A stretch of DNA of 64,000 bases, taken from Anthopleura xanthogrammica. Its lineage: Eukaryota > Cnidaria > Anthozoa > Actiniaria > Actiniidae. Numbering within the stretch: position 1 is the first letter of the stretch; each line of letters begins with the position of its first letter. Location of the stretch: the NCBI GenBank assembly GCA_964019055.1, contig OZ025206.1, forward strand, positions 21,727,078-21,791,077. Direction: 5' to 3'. Shown here piece by piece: positions 9,322 to 19,970 of this stretch. A model generated the notes under the pieces. That model was given only the letters and a program-made list of their open reading frames with translations. It did no database searches and was not told the origin of the DNA. The translations under genes were made by a program, and so were the position numbers.

Positions 9322-9990
9322 TCAAACAGTAAGTGCCACACTGATACTTCTATATTGCAATTCATTTAGTGATGAATCTAGAAAAGGAGGAGGGGGAGTG
9401 GGGGTTTTACAGCACTTTGTTTTTAAGACTCTTGTTAAAATTTGCAAGTCACGGTCTGAAAATGTGAAAAACACTACGAGGCTACGAAGGCAATAGATCA
9501 CTGAACACAATCATGCAATTCTCTGTAATTTTGATTCGAAATAGCTTCACTTGAATTCTATTTATAGAATGAAACTTTCCAAAAATACATATTTCTGCTT
9601 TCTGTTGGTGGTGCTTATTTTTTAAGATTAGGTTTTTATCTCGAAACCATATAATTTCCTATAGGAAATGTTTCCCATAATTCTACCCAGGTTTTTGGTA
9701 CCCATCTTTATTGAAATAAGTATCTGTATATACTATTCATAACTATAATGAATGATTTCTCTTCGCAGAAACACGTGCTCATCAATTGGAACGTCCCTGA
9801 AATTCGACAATGGAACGACTTGTGGATACTCACAAGAATCAGATAAACGGATTACAAATGAAAAACGTTTACCCCAAATCCCTACGAAAATAAGCTCTTT
9901 TTAAGAGCATTTAAGATGCTTCCCAGTCATACTTGAGCTCTAGCTTAAGTTAGAATTAATTAAACATTTTTATTCATAGTAGTGTGTGAT
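9322..9990 (+). other. 3'UTR with a probable intron (unit 1)
   Basis: The stop codon is followed after 7 nt by a consensus donor (aaaca/gtaagtg, intron from 9329) and at 9767-9768 by a strong acceptor (pyrimidine-rich, cag/aaac), so exon 7 starts at 9769. Because the junction is so close to the stop, it should not trigger nonsense-mediated decay. Exon 7 holds a perfect 6-bp hairpin (GCTCTT-ttt-AAGAGC, near 9893-9907). No AATAAA is present; AATTAA near 9955-9962 is the best poly(A) signal candidate. The 3' end is a guess. Confidence 0.55.
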
Positions 9991-10294
9991 TTGAATGGGT
10001 TGACTTTGCGTATGCCTCTTCAGCATTTTGCGGTCAAAAAATCCGAGGATCATTAAATCTTGCCCTAGTATTTTATTACTTCCTTTAATTGGCAAAACTA
10101 CAATGACTGGGGAGGATGGTCAACTAGAAAGGTGCATGAAATTTGTTTTGGTATATCACGGGTTAGGCACTGGGAAATTATTTTCCGAGGGCGGGGAGAA
10201 GGCTCAAAAATTAGATCCATTGGTTGGCAGGATGCAAAGATCAGTCATGTGGGACTTGAGCTAAACATGAACCACACGAAACAAGAATCAAACA

Positions 10295-10435
10295 CAGGGA
10301 CCGCGGAGCAGGGGGGGGGGGGGGGGCTGGAGGGCTATAGCCCCCCAATAATGGGATCATGCCCCCAAACTCCTTAGGTCTTTCAGTATTTGGTGGTCGT
10401 TAGCCCCCCAATCAAATTACGCTCCGCGGTCCATG
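10295..10435 (+). mobile_element. Poly-G TIR element, unit 2
   Basis: Complete copy with both TIRs, 16 G in the run (10311-10326), AAACA at 10290-10294 and 10436-10440. Confidence 0.78.
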
Positions 10436-11000
10436 AAACAGCCAGTGTGGCGAACTCGTGGATACTAGAAAAGAATTGACGAATGAACTATTGTTCTCTG
10501 CATTAGATTTGGCTTACTTGCAAAATTTCGAGATATGAACAAATGCTTGAAAATAAGTTTTCATAAGAAGTTAACTCATTTCCCTGAGCTTGAAGGACAA
10601 TGAAACTTTAATTCTATTTAGTTTATTTTTGGGGGGGGAGGGGTGGGGATGGTCTCAAGAGTAAAAAAATGTGAAGGTATAATGCAGTTATCAATGTAAG
10701 TCCTATGGGGGAGGGGGAGGAGTAGTCAGGCAAGGGGTGGGGATTTGAACAAAATTCTGGAAAGAAATTCAAGTGCCTCAGGAAGGGAATAAGCTATTGT
10801 TGATCAAATAAAACGAAAAAATAGAAGGCTAATGGAGGAATTATTGACTTCATAGTACACTCGACAAAATTACTCGATTCTGATTGGTCTAGAGGAGTAC
10901 AATTAGTATAGGAAATCGCACGACCTCGAGTACAATTTGGAAATTAATAGGTACGAGTAATTTTTTGAAAGTTCTTGTAATTGCACGAGCCTTTAGGCGA

Positions 11001-11579
11001 GAACAATTACAACAGTTTTAAGACTTTAGTAAAGACATTTTTATTCAGAATTGCTTATGAACATTGAGTATTTTATGTATACAATCGCCATATTAGAGAA
11101 GAAAACAATTACAACAGATTTAAGACTTTAGTAAAAATATTTGATTCAGAATTGCTTATGAACATTGAGTAATTATATATGTATTTACGTGTAAGCCGGT
11201 TCGCGGTTTGGGAATCGTTGTCGGTGCGCGTGCGATTTTATCCCGAATTTCTCACCTTCTTTTGTTTAAACCTCTTTTGTTTAATTAGGCAGAGGAGAGT
11301 GGGGAGATTCGGGGTTCGGTCGCGTGCGGACTGATAGCGATTCTTGAACCGTGAATCGGCTTATACATTTCATTATACATTTCATTATCAATTTTTAAAT
11401 TAATTTTAATTCACATATTTATATATAGCTGTATTATTCCATTTTAAATATTTTTATAAAAATCTTAAAGTTATCATATTTATTGTAATTTATTTATTTG
11501 TAAATTATTGTTAGGCGCATTTGATCATATTCACATGATAAATGCGCGATATAGATAATAAAGATTATTATTATTATTA
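11001..11579 (+). mobile_element. LINE 3' end with tandem repeat of its coding end (unit 2)
   Basis: As in unit 1, but the last coding stretch is present twice in tandem: 11001-11067 and a diverged copy at about 11088-11170. Unit 7 has the same doubled arrangement; units 1 and 3-6 have a single copy. Confidence 0.75.
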
Positions 11580-13143
11580 CTATCGTGTCTAAGTCATTTT
11601 TATGCCATGAGTATATGAGTACATTACAGTTCATTTGTAACGTCATGCTTAATATATGCGATCTTGCAATAAAATAATGCTGAACGTCTACAAGAAAAAA
11701 ATAATTAAACAAATAAGCAACAACAACAGTAGAAGAAAAGAAAGAAGAAAAAACATAAACCCAAAACAAGAAAAAAAAAATCTAGGCACGATTGGGTTTG
11801 AACTCACGTCCGCCGAAAGAGATTCAAAAAATTAATTCCACGATGCCTTGCCCCAGTGACATTCGAGGATGCAGAAACTCCTTCTGCTCTTGGGTCGGTG
11901 TACGGATTATGCAGCATAATGATCTAGCCGAGGCATCAGGGGAGAGACTAGCCGGCCCCCAGGCCATATCTACAGCTAATCCCTTGCACTATTTGCTACG
12001 TACATTGATTTTAAGTGGGAAAAAATCTAGTCTATCTTGCGCATTGTTTTTATGGCTATTGTTGTGCTAATTCCTTAAACTCGTGGCCTAGTGGAAAAAT
12101 CTTGGGCTTCGAACAAGACTATAAGTCAAGCCCGATTGGGCTGGGTTAGTACCCGTATGGGTAACCTGAAATTCATACTTAGTAATTCTTATATGCTTTA
12201 TTCTCATTTGGTAAATATCTCGACTACAGACTCATTTGTGCAGGAGGTTTATCCTGGTTTAATGGCAAAGTGTGCCCTAAAGTCAACTGTCAAAGAACAT
12301 TCAATATTTAAGAGGGCGTCTCTCTAAGAGCGGACCACTGCCTCTCGGTTCCAGGAATAGATTTCTCTTATATTTTTACCATCAAAAGTACTATCTATCC
12401 TCACTACAGAACTGGACCTAGAATCGTTTTAAATTGAATATTCGAGTCGCTATTCGAATTGTTGTCGCCTCCAACAGTCCCTTAAAATATCTAAATGGGC
12501 TGCCTGTGTAGTACCAGTCCTTTGGCATTCGTATTTGCGCATGTGCAAAAGATCGAGACCTAAACGAGCTGAGATCGAGCTGAGATCTTTGCATTCCACA
12601 TGAGAAAAGCGACGAGTTACTCGTATGAATATGTTGCCATATGCTGCCATATTATAATAGAGTTGGTCTTGCTTCGTGGCACTTCTCAGAATACGAAAAT
12701 AGAATCCGTAAGCGATTTGTAAGCGTTTCAATATCGATCTAGTAAAAAGAAAGCGTTTAGATATCGATCTGCTAACGGCTCACTTAGTGAGCGAGCGAGC
12801 GAGTGACACATTTGCATATTCAGACCCCTCACAATAACTCGTTTCTACGCTTCGCGTATCCACGAGTTAAAAACAGGATATATTTTGCACTAAGATTATG
12901 AATATCGAGCCCGCGCTGACAAAGACTTTACTATAAGGGACATACAGAGGACGGTCCAGGGTTATCCCATGATACATTGCGTTTCGTTGTATCAGTTTTA
13001 TCCATTCTTTCGAGACGTCATCACTATTGACTTCAGGACCACAGCCTAGTTATAAATATGGACTGTTTAGACTGTTGACACACTTTTCCGCGTTGTTTTC
13101 CGTAGCCTGAGTTCCCGTAGCCCTTAGTTTCCCGGGGGGATGA

Positions 13144-13174
13144 GGAGCGAAAGGACGTCTGTTTTCTCAGGCTA
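13144..13174. repeat. 31-bp segment kept only in unit 2
   Basis: The segment ends in CTCAGGCTA, the exact reverse complement of TAGCCTGAG about 60 bp upstream (near 13103). Other units lack the segment and so lack the right arm of this inverted pair. Loss of one arm between short repeats in the other units is the simplest reading. Confidence 0.5.
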
Positions 13175-15730
13175 TGTTTCTTTCAGTGCACAGAGTCATG
13201 TCACACGAGGCAGAACTAATGACTTTGTTCATGAATAATGAAAATAATCTTTAAAGGGTCCTTGAAGCCCAGGACTGACGTCATGAGGCACTTGAGACAG
13301 GATATAGTCATGAAATGAAATCATAACAACTCTAAACTCAGTTGTACCTTGGAAAAGTAGTTTGTACTAAATAAGGACACCGTACTTGTCACTGTTTTCA
13401 AATTTTTCTCGATTTGACTCGGTTATTTTCATTAACTTGGTATTTAAAAAGCCTGAATTCATTAATTGATATTAAAGGTATTGCGCATTCATCCGATAAA
13501 CGGGTAGCTACTCACGTAGTTTAAAGTGGGACGACGATGAAATGAACGTAGTTAATATTTTTGCATTTTTGACATCCTAATATCATTCACACTAATATTC
13601 TAAAGCTATTTTGTCGTACGATAAAGGGATCGTCCTCAAGACAAGTGACCTTCTACCGCACATCATTTGACAACTTCCTACAGGATCAGAATTTCCGCTA
13701 TGTCGATCAAAAATACATTAGCATGCGGTGTCTCAGATTTTTGATATCTTTTTTAAATCGCACGCGATGACGCGTTAAATCCGAATGTTTGAATTTTCGG
13801 TGGTTATGATTGCAAAATAGACAATATCTTTTGAATGAAAAAACATTTCAAAAATTTGATACAATTTCTTTTTTAATTGCCTTGTGATTTATCATGATCT
13901 AAAGTTTCAGTTCGATCTGATGTAATCCGAATGATCTACAAGGTTTTAAGAAAGTTATTTTGGTCACTCAAAAACTGCGGAGAAACCCAATAACTTTTTT
14001 TGTGTCGCAAAACAGAAAATTCCAAATTGAGCTTTGCAAACTACGTTTATTTAGCTTTCAGAAAATGTATACTTTTATATAATAATATTGAAAGGGCAGC
14101 GCAAAATTTGGCTCGGGCGTAAAGTAATCTCGAAGTCTGTGCGGTCATCGGGTGAACGGGTTGCATGTCCTCAGGCTGAAGTCCAAATAGGGGTTTTGAA
14201 AAGAATCCAAAAACAAAATTTGAATTTTTGCCACAAAAAAAAAAAAAAAAAAAAAAAACAACTTTAGGAAATTATCTTATATACAACTAATTGCAAGAAC
14301 TTTGTTATATAGAAATATAAAAAAAAAATAAAAAAAAATAAAAAAATAACAAATAGGAATTAATTAGAAATTTTTTTCTTTACTTTGACTCTCAAGCCCT
14401 CTAGACTGATGAGAGTAGCTGTTTTATTACACATTTAGGGTCGATATCCGTGAGATAAGGCCGTGAATAAAAACCATATCAGTGAAGTGATACGATATCA
14501 CTTCACAACAAACTGTCCAATAACATCTCGCGATGTGTAATAATATGTAATCGACCCTAAATCGACCATAAATCGCGACTTGCTTGTTCGCGATATGATA
14601 CGGAAAAATCGTGAATAAAAACAATATCAAGCTCTTAACATGTGATAATCTCTATTTAATATGTATATACCAACAAGATTATCTTAAAAATATCAGTCCA
14701 TACCTACAAGGTATGTCTGTTTTGCAAAAATAAATATTTCGTATTTTTTATCTTTTATTTTTTTATGCATGACAACGTTCTTTTAGACAACATAAAAGAA
14801 AACCTGCCACATTATTTCATATCCGCATCAATGAATTATCATGTGATTTATGATTTTATAATTAAATTAATAATTTGGGGCACGATATATGTATTCCACT
14901 TTCTAACCCTCTAGATAATCATACCTTTAATCCCTATCCACTTTTTATAACATATTTTCATATAGTTTTTCTTTTATTTGTAGAAACTTAAAAATGTTGA
15001 GGCTTTGTTTAATTGATCATAAATTAAACCTTGTTTTTTTTTTAGGGGAGCGAATTCAAATTTCAACTGGGATGAGAAGTGATGACATTAATGAAATCGA
15101 ATGCATTTCACTAGTGAAAATAGATTTTGATTGCTATGATTTCACTGTAGTTTTTGTAGACTTAGAATTTGCAAGGAAGTGCATCACTGAGCATACAGCT
15201 TTACATTAGATCAAGTCTCGCTAGAGAGCGGTTTACAGCTCAACCAACCGAGTTCCGGTAACATTGAAAGCTGCTGTAAATATTTCTTTCCTTCTTCACA
15301 GATCGTTCTAAAAACCAAGTTCAAAAGTCCAAGTTACCACTTTTAAAATAGCTTCTGTAGTTCATGATAGAATGCATAATGAAAACGTGTCGCTTCATCG
15401 GCAACATCCAACTGGTCATCTGATTGATCACTTTGTACGAAATTATTTATTTGGAATGTATTCTATTTTCTAGCCCTCTTGATCGTGATACCTTGAATCC
15501 ATACTTTATTGCTCTAATTTGCAACTTTTCTTCTCGCTTTTATTTTTTCTTACTTGCAGAAACTTTAAAGATTTCGAACTATTGTTCTGCTGGTCAGTAC
15601 CTGCTGTGCATTCATTCGATGAAAAGCGAAAACAAATTCACCACTTCCACAAACGAAAGAGGAACTTTTGAAAGAAACAGGAACCCTTCTTTTGTCTAAA
15701 AAAAAAAAAAAAAAAAAACACTGAGAAAAA

Positions 15731-15733
15731 CGG
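15731..15733. other. Deletion junction in unit 2
   Basis: Sequence equal to unit-1 position 5271 is joined to that equal to 7259, removing about 1987 bp. Only one shared base (G) lies at the joint, which suggests end joining rather than recombination between repeats. The 21-A tract ends about 12 bases before the joint. Confidence 0.88.
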
Positions 15734-17790
15734 TGGCTCATTCCTTGGAGGAAGACGAAAAGGTTGAGCTCCCTGAGGTACCTGAACAACCTGAACAATC
15801 TGACGAGGGTGAGTTTAGATGGGATTTATCTTAATGTTGTGTTATTAGACTATAAACCTGAATATATATTTAGCGCTTCCGTAATGACACTCACTATAGA
15901 GTACCTTGGTCTTGTGTGAACGCCCATCAAGACCCGCAAACGTCCATCATATTATTGCCCTGGAATGTGAAATTCGGCTTTTTTTCTTTTCATTATCATG
16001 AATGATTCTTGAATGGCTAAAGCTGCCCTACAAAAGTTACATTTTAAATTATATTGTTTCAATTTTTTCTTTCAGAAGTTAGCGATCCTGCCGAGGCCGA
16101 AGATACCGAAGGTAAACTTTATCAGAATGTGTGTTTTGTGCAACTTTCATTGATTTGTGCATAAGAATGTGTCTCCTACTTGACACTGGATTGGCTTCCA
16201 CGAACAATTAGAAAAATGATCAAACGACCTTTTTCAGAGCAGCAACACACTAAACATTAGACCACAGATTAAAGTCTTCTAGACCTTTAGATAATTTTAT
16301 TAGTAAGTGGTAAATGGATTGAAACAATCAAGCGTGGAATATTTATGTATGAATTAAACTATTGAGTTTAAAAAAATTCAGCGCTTGTACGAGTATACTC
16401 TTCAGTTTCAAGTACCTTGGCCCTGCATGAAAAAAAAAACAAAAAAAAACAACAATTGACTTTGACTTAAAGCTTTACTGACTTTATCTTATGTTTCTGT
16501 AATGCTTTTGCTTTAATTTTCTTCTTCCTAGACTTGAGCGATCCCGAAGGAGGTACCGAAGGAGACACAGAAGGTACTTTAATTGAATCAAGATATACAT
16601 TGGTATCAGTCATAACTATATCTGATATATTGAGAAACTGCTCTATTTTCCACTAATTAATCTGGTAGTTGTAATTGGCTACGCGGTCGTCCAATCCCTA
16701 GTATGAATACGGACCAAATTAGGCTCCACTTAGTTCTGTTACCATTATAAATAACAGTTGCTGTTATCATTGATTTGACCTTATTCTTTTTGAAGAATCT
16801 GAAGACGAAGAAGTTGCAGATGAAGAGGAGGATCCAGAGAAGAGACGTCGAAGGAATGTCTTGAGCTTGAGGAGTTGTGTTCTGCTCAAACGACGAGGAT
16901 ATTGCAGACGTTATTTGTTCATCAGGAGGCTTTGCGCTGCAACCTGCTATGGTATGTTATGTTATTATATATATTTTCTACATGATAAAGTAAAAAATAT
17001 ATATACATATTTTTAATTCATAGTTTTTATTTCGTCCTTTAGTTAGGCCTCCAATCTGCAGAAACCATTTGTCCAGAGTCAGTTGCCTGAGATTAAGGCA
17101 TTACAGAAAATGTAACTCAGCTGTTGGACGTCTTTATTGCCGAAAAACATGCCGCCATTGTGGTGTCTCGAATGGTAAGTTATTATTTTTAGATACTATC
17201 ACACGCTTGTTACTGCTATTAACAGATAAAGGGGATGGCGTGCTAAAAGGGAAAAGAAATCAAGGGAAGGAAAAAGAGGGCCAATTTTGATATGGAAAGA
17301 CGTTTTAGCGGGTGTTAAGAAATGTTTTGTTAGTTTTTCATTGGTGACATTGAAAACCAGGATTACTTTGGTCTTTTCTCTGTTCTGGGGATCATGTAGG
17401 TTTTAATTATCAACTGTCTCAGATCCCTGCAGGAGGTACGCTGTTCTGAACCAACTGAACCGAAGACAATCCAGAAACAGGGGAAATGTACTGTTGTGTG
17501 ATCAGAGAGGCTTTGTCACCCGCTGGTATCGATTCACGGGTCTTGCTGGAAACAGAATGCCAACCCGTGCTCCACCTAAGAATCGCTGTGGTACTCATGC
17601 TCCTGGTTGGATGGTGGGCAGTTATCCTCGACTTAGAAACCAGGTTGTCCGTCGCAAAGTTTGTTATCACTGGGGAAGAAACACGTGCACTTGGAGCAAC
17701 TACATCAAAGTCAAGAACTGCGGTCGATACTTTGTGTTCTACCTTTCCCGTACTCCACAATGTCAACTTCGCTACTGTGGAAACGCATAA
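15733..17790 (+). pseudogene. Headless copy of the ShKT-ShKT-D8C gene (unit 2)
   Basis: Remaining exons: 15733-15808 (3' part of exon 1 only), 16076-16111, 16532-16573, 16796-16951, 17043-17174, 17423-17790. The deletion removes the TATA box, 5'UTR, start codon and about the first 15 residues. The frame upstream has a stop (15697-15699) and a lysine-coding poly(A) run, but no Met. Splice sites and the downstream frame are otherwise intact. Against unit 1 I read A73V, H102Y, A120R, V123I, G130R and I136L (unit-1 numbering), while the D8C exon protein is unchanged. Without a new promoter or upstream exon it should not make a secreted product. Confidence 0.87.
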
Positions 17791-18783
17791 TCAAACAGTA
17801 AGTGCCACACTGATACTTCTATATTGCAATTCATTTAGTGATGAATCTAGAAAAGGAGGAGGGGGAGTGGGGGTTTTACAGCACTTTGTTTTTAAGACTC
17901 TTGTTAAAATTTGCAAGTCACGGTCTGAAAATGTGAAAAACACTACGAGGCTACGAAGGCAATAGATCACTGAACACAATCATGCAATTCTCTGTAATTT
18001 TGATTCGAAATAGCTTCACTTGAATTCTATTTATAGAATGAAACTTTCCAAAAATACATATTTCTGCTTGCTCTTTCTGTTGGTGGTGCTTATTTTTTAA
18101 GATTAGGTTTTTATCTCGAAACCATATAATTTCCTATAGGAAATGTTTCCCATAATTTTAAGGGAGCTCAGCTACCCAGGTTTTTGGTACCCATCTTTAT
18201 TGAAATAAGTATCTGTATATACTATTCATAACTATAATGAATGATTTCTCTTCGCAGAAACACGTGCTCATCAATTGGAACGTCCCTGAAATTCGACAAT
18301 GGAACGACTTGTGGATACTCACAAGAATCAGATAAACGGATTACAAATGAAAAACGTTTACCCCAAATCCCTACGAAAATAAGCTCTTTTTAAGAGCATT
18401 TAAGATGCTTCCCAGTCATACTTGAGCTCTAGCTTAAGTTAGAATTAATTAAACATTTTTATTCATAGTAGTGTGTGATTTGAATGGGTTGACTTTGCGT
18501 ATGCCTCTTCAGCATTTTGCGGTCAAAAAATCCGAGGATCATTAAATCTTGCCCTAGTATTTTATTACTTCCTTTAATTGGCAAAACTACAATGACTGGG
18601 GAGGATGGTCAACTAGAAAGGTGCATGAAATTTGTTTTGGTATATCACGGGTTAGGCACTGGGAAATTATTTTCCGAGGGCGGGGAGAAGGCTCAAAAAT
18701 TAGATCCATTGGTTGGCAGGATGCAAAGATCAGTCATGTGGGACTTGAGCTAAACATGAACCACACGAAACAAGAATCAAACA

Positions 18784-18928
18784 CAGGGACCGCGGAGCAG
18801 GGGGGGGGGGGGGGGGGGGCTGGAGGGCTATAGCCCCCCAATAATGGGATCATGCCCCCAAACTCCTTAGGTCTTTCAGTATTTGGTGGTCGTTAGCCCC
18901 CCAATCAAATTACGCTCCGCGGTCCATG
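18784..18928 (+). mobile_element. Poly-G TIR element, unit 3
   Basis: Complete copy with the longest G run seen (20 G, 18800-18819). AAACA at 18779-18783 and 18929-18933. Confidence 0.78.
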
Positions 18929-19494
18929 AAACAGCCAGTGTGGCGAACTCGTGGATACTAGAAAAGAATTGACGAATGAACTATTGTTCTCTGCATTAGA
19001 TTTGGCTTACTTGCAAAATTTCGAGATATGAACAAATGCTTGAAAATAAGTTTTCATAAGAAGCTAACTCATTTCCCTGAGCTTGAAGGACAATGAAACT
19101 TTAATTCTATTTAGTTTATTTTTGGGGGGGGAGGGGTGGGGATGGTCTCAAGAGTAAAAAAATGTGAAGGTATAATGCAGTTATCAATGTAAGTCCTATG
19201 GGGGAGGGGGAGGAGTAGTCAGGCAAGGGGTGGGGATTTGAACAAAATTCTGGAAAGAAATTCAAGTGCCTCAGGAAGGGAATAAGCTATTGTTGATCAA
19301 ATAAAACGAAAAAATAGAAGGCTAATGGAGGAATTATTGACTTCATAGTACACTCGACAAAATTACTCGATTCTGATTGGTCTAGAGGAGTACAATTAGT
19401 ATAGGAAATCGCACGACCTCGAGTACAATTTGGAAATTAATAGGTACGAGTAATTTTTTGAAAGTTCTTGTAATTGCACGAGCCTTTAGGCGAG

Positions 19495-19970
19495 AACAAT
19501 TACAACAGTTTTAAGACTTTAGTAAAGACATTTTTATTCAGAATTGCTTATGAACATTGAGTAATTATATATGTATTTACGTGTAAGCCGGTTCGCGGTT
19601 TGGGAATCGTTGTCGGTGCGCGTGCGATTTTATCCCGAATTTCTCACCTTCTTTTGTTTAAACCTCTTTTGTTTAATTAGGCAGAGGAGAGTGGGGAGAT
19701 TCGGGGTTCGGTCGCGTGCGGACTGATAGCGATTCTTGAACCGTGAATCGGCTTATACATTTCATTATACATTTCATTATCAATTTTTAAATTAATTTTA
19801 ATTCACATATTTATATATAGCTGTATTATTCCATTTTAAATATTTTTATAAAAATCTTAAAGTTATCATATTTATTGTAATTTATTTATTTGTAAATTAT
19901 TGTTAGGCGCATTTGATCATATTCACATGATAAATGCGCGATATAGATAATAAAGATTATTATTATTATT
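19495..19970 (+). mobile_element. LINE 3' end (unit 3)
   Basis: Single-copy form as in unit 1, with aataaagatt instead of aataaatatt just before the ATT array (shared by units 2-5). Confidence 0.72.

Larger units (their letters stand above)
1..10294 (+). repeat. Array unit 1 (left edge cut by window)
   Basis: First unit of the tandem array. Order: poly-G TIR element (1-120), G-rich stretch, foldback, LINE 3' tail, A-rich and tRNA-like stretch, poly(A) tracts, hairpin cluster, old internal duplications, then the six-coding-exon gene (7214-9321) and its 3'UTR exon. From about position 3973 to the end, features match unit 3 at a constant shift of 18816 bases, so there is no net length change over more than 6 kb. 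Other units follow the same order, so only their differences are described under them. Confidence 0.95.
10295..18783 (+). repeat. Array unit 2 (8.5 kb, deleted form)
   Basis: Shorter by about 1.9 kb than the other units because one deletion removes the equivalent of unit-1 positions 5272-7258. It keeps a second copy of the LINE 3' end (about 11088-11170) that is otherwise seen only in unit 7, and a 31-bp stretch at about 13144-13174 missing from every other unit. It also has more substitutions in the exon 4-5 area than the rest. It looks like an older or less homogenised copy. Confidence 0.93.

Noticed and set aside
9017..9496. Plus-strand 159-codon frame over the last coding exon, repeated in every unit
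   Set aside because: It overlaps exon 6 in another frame and runs into the 3'UTR intron. The D8C frame has domain motifs and consensus splice sites; this one has none.
10028..10264. 78-codon plus frame downstream of the gene
   Set aside because: No motif or signal, and the equivalent stretch has scattered substitutions at the unit 6/7 edge. No support for coding.
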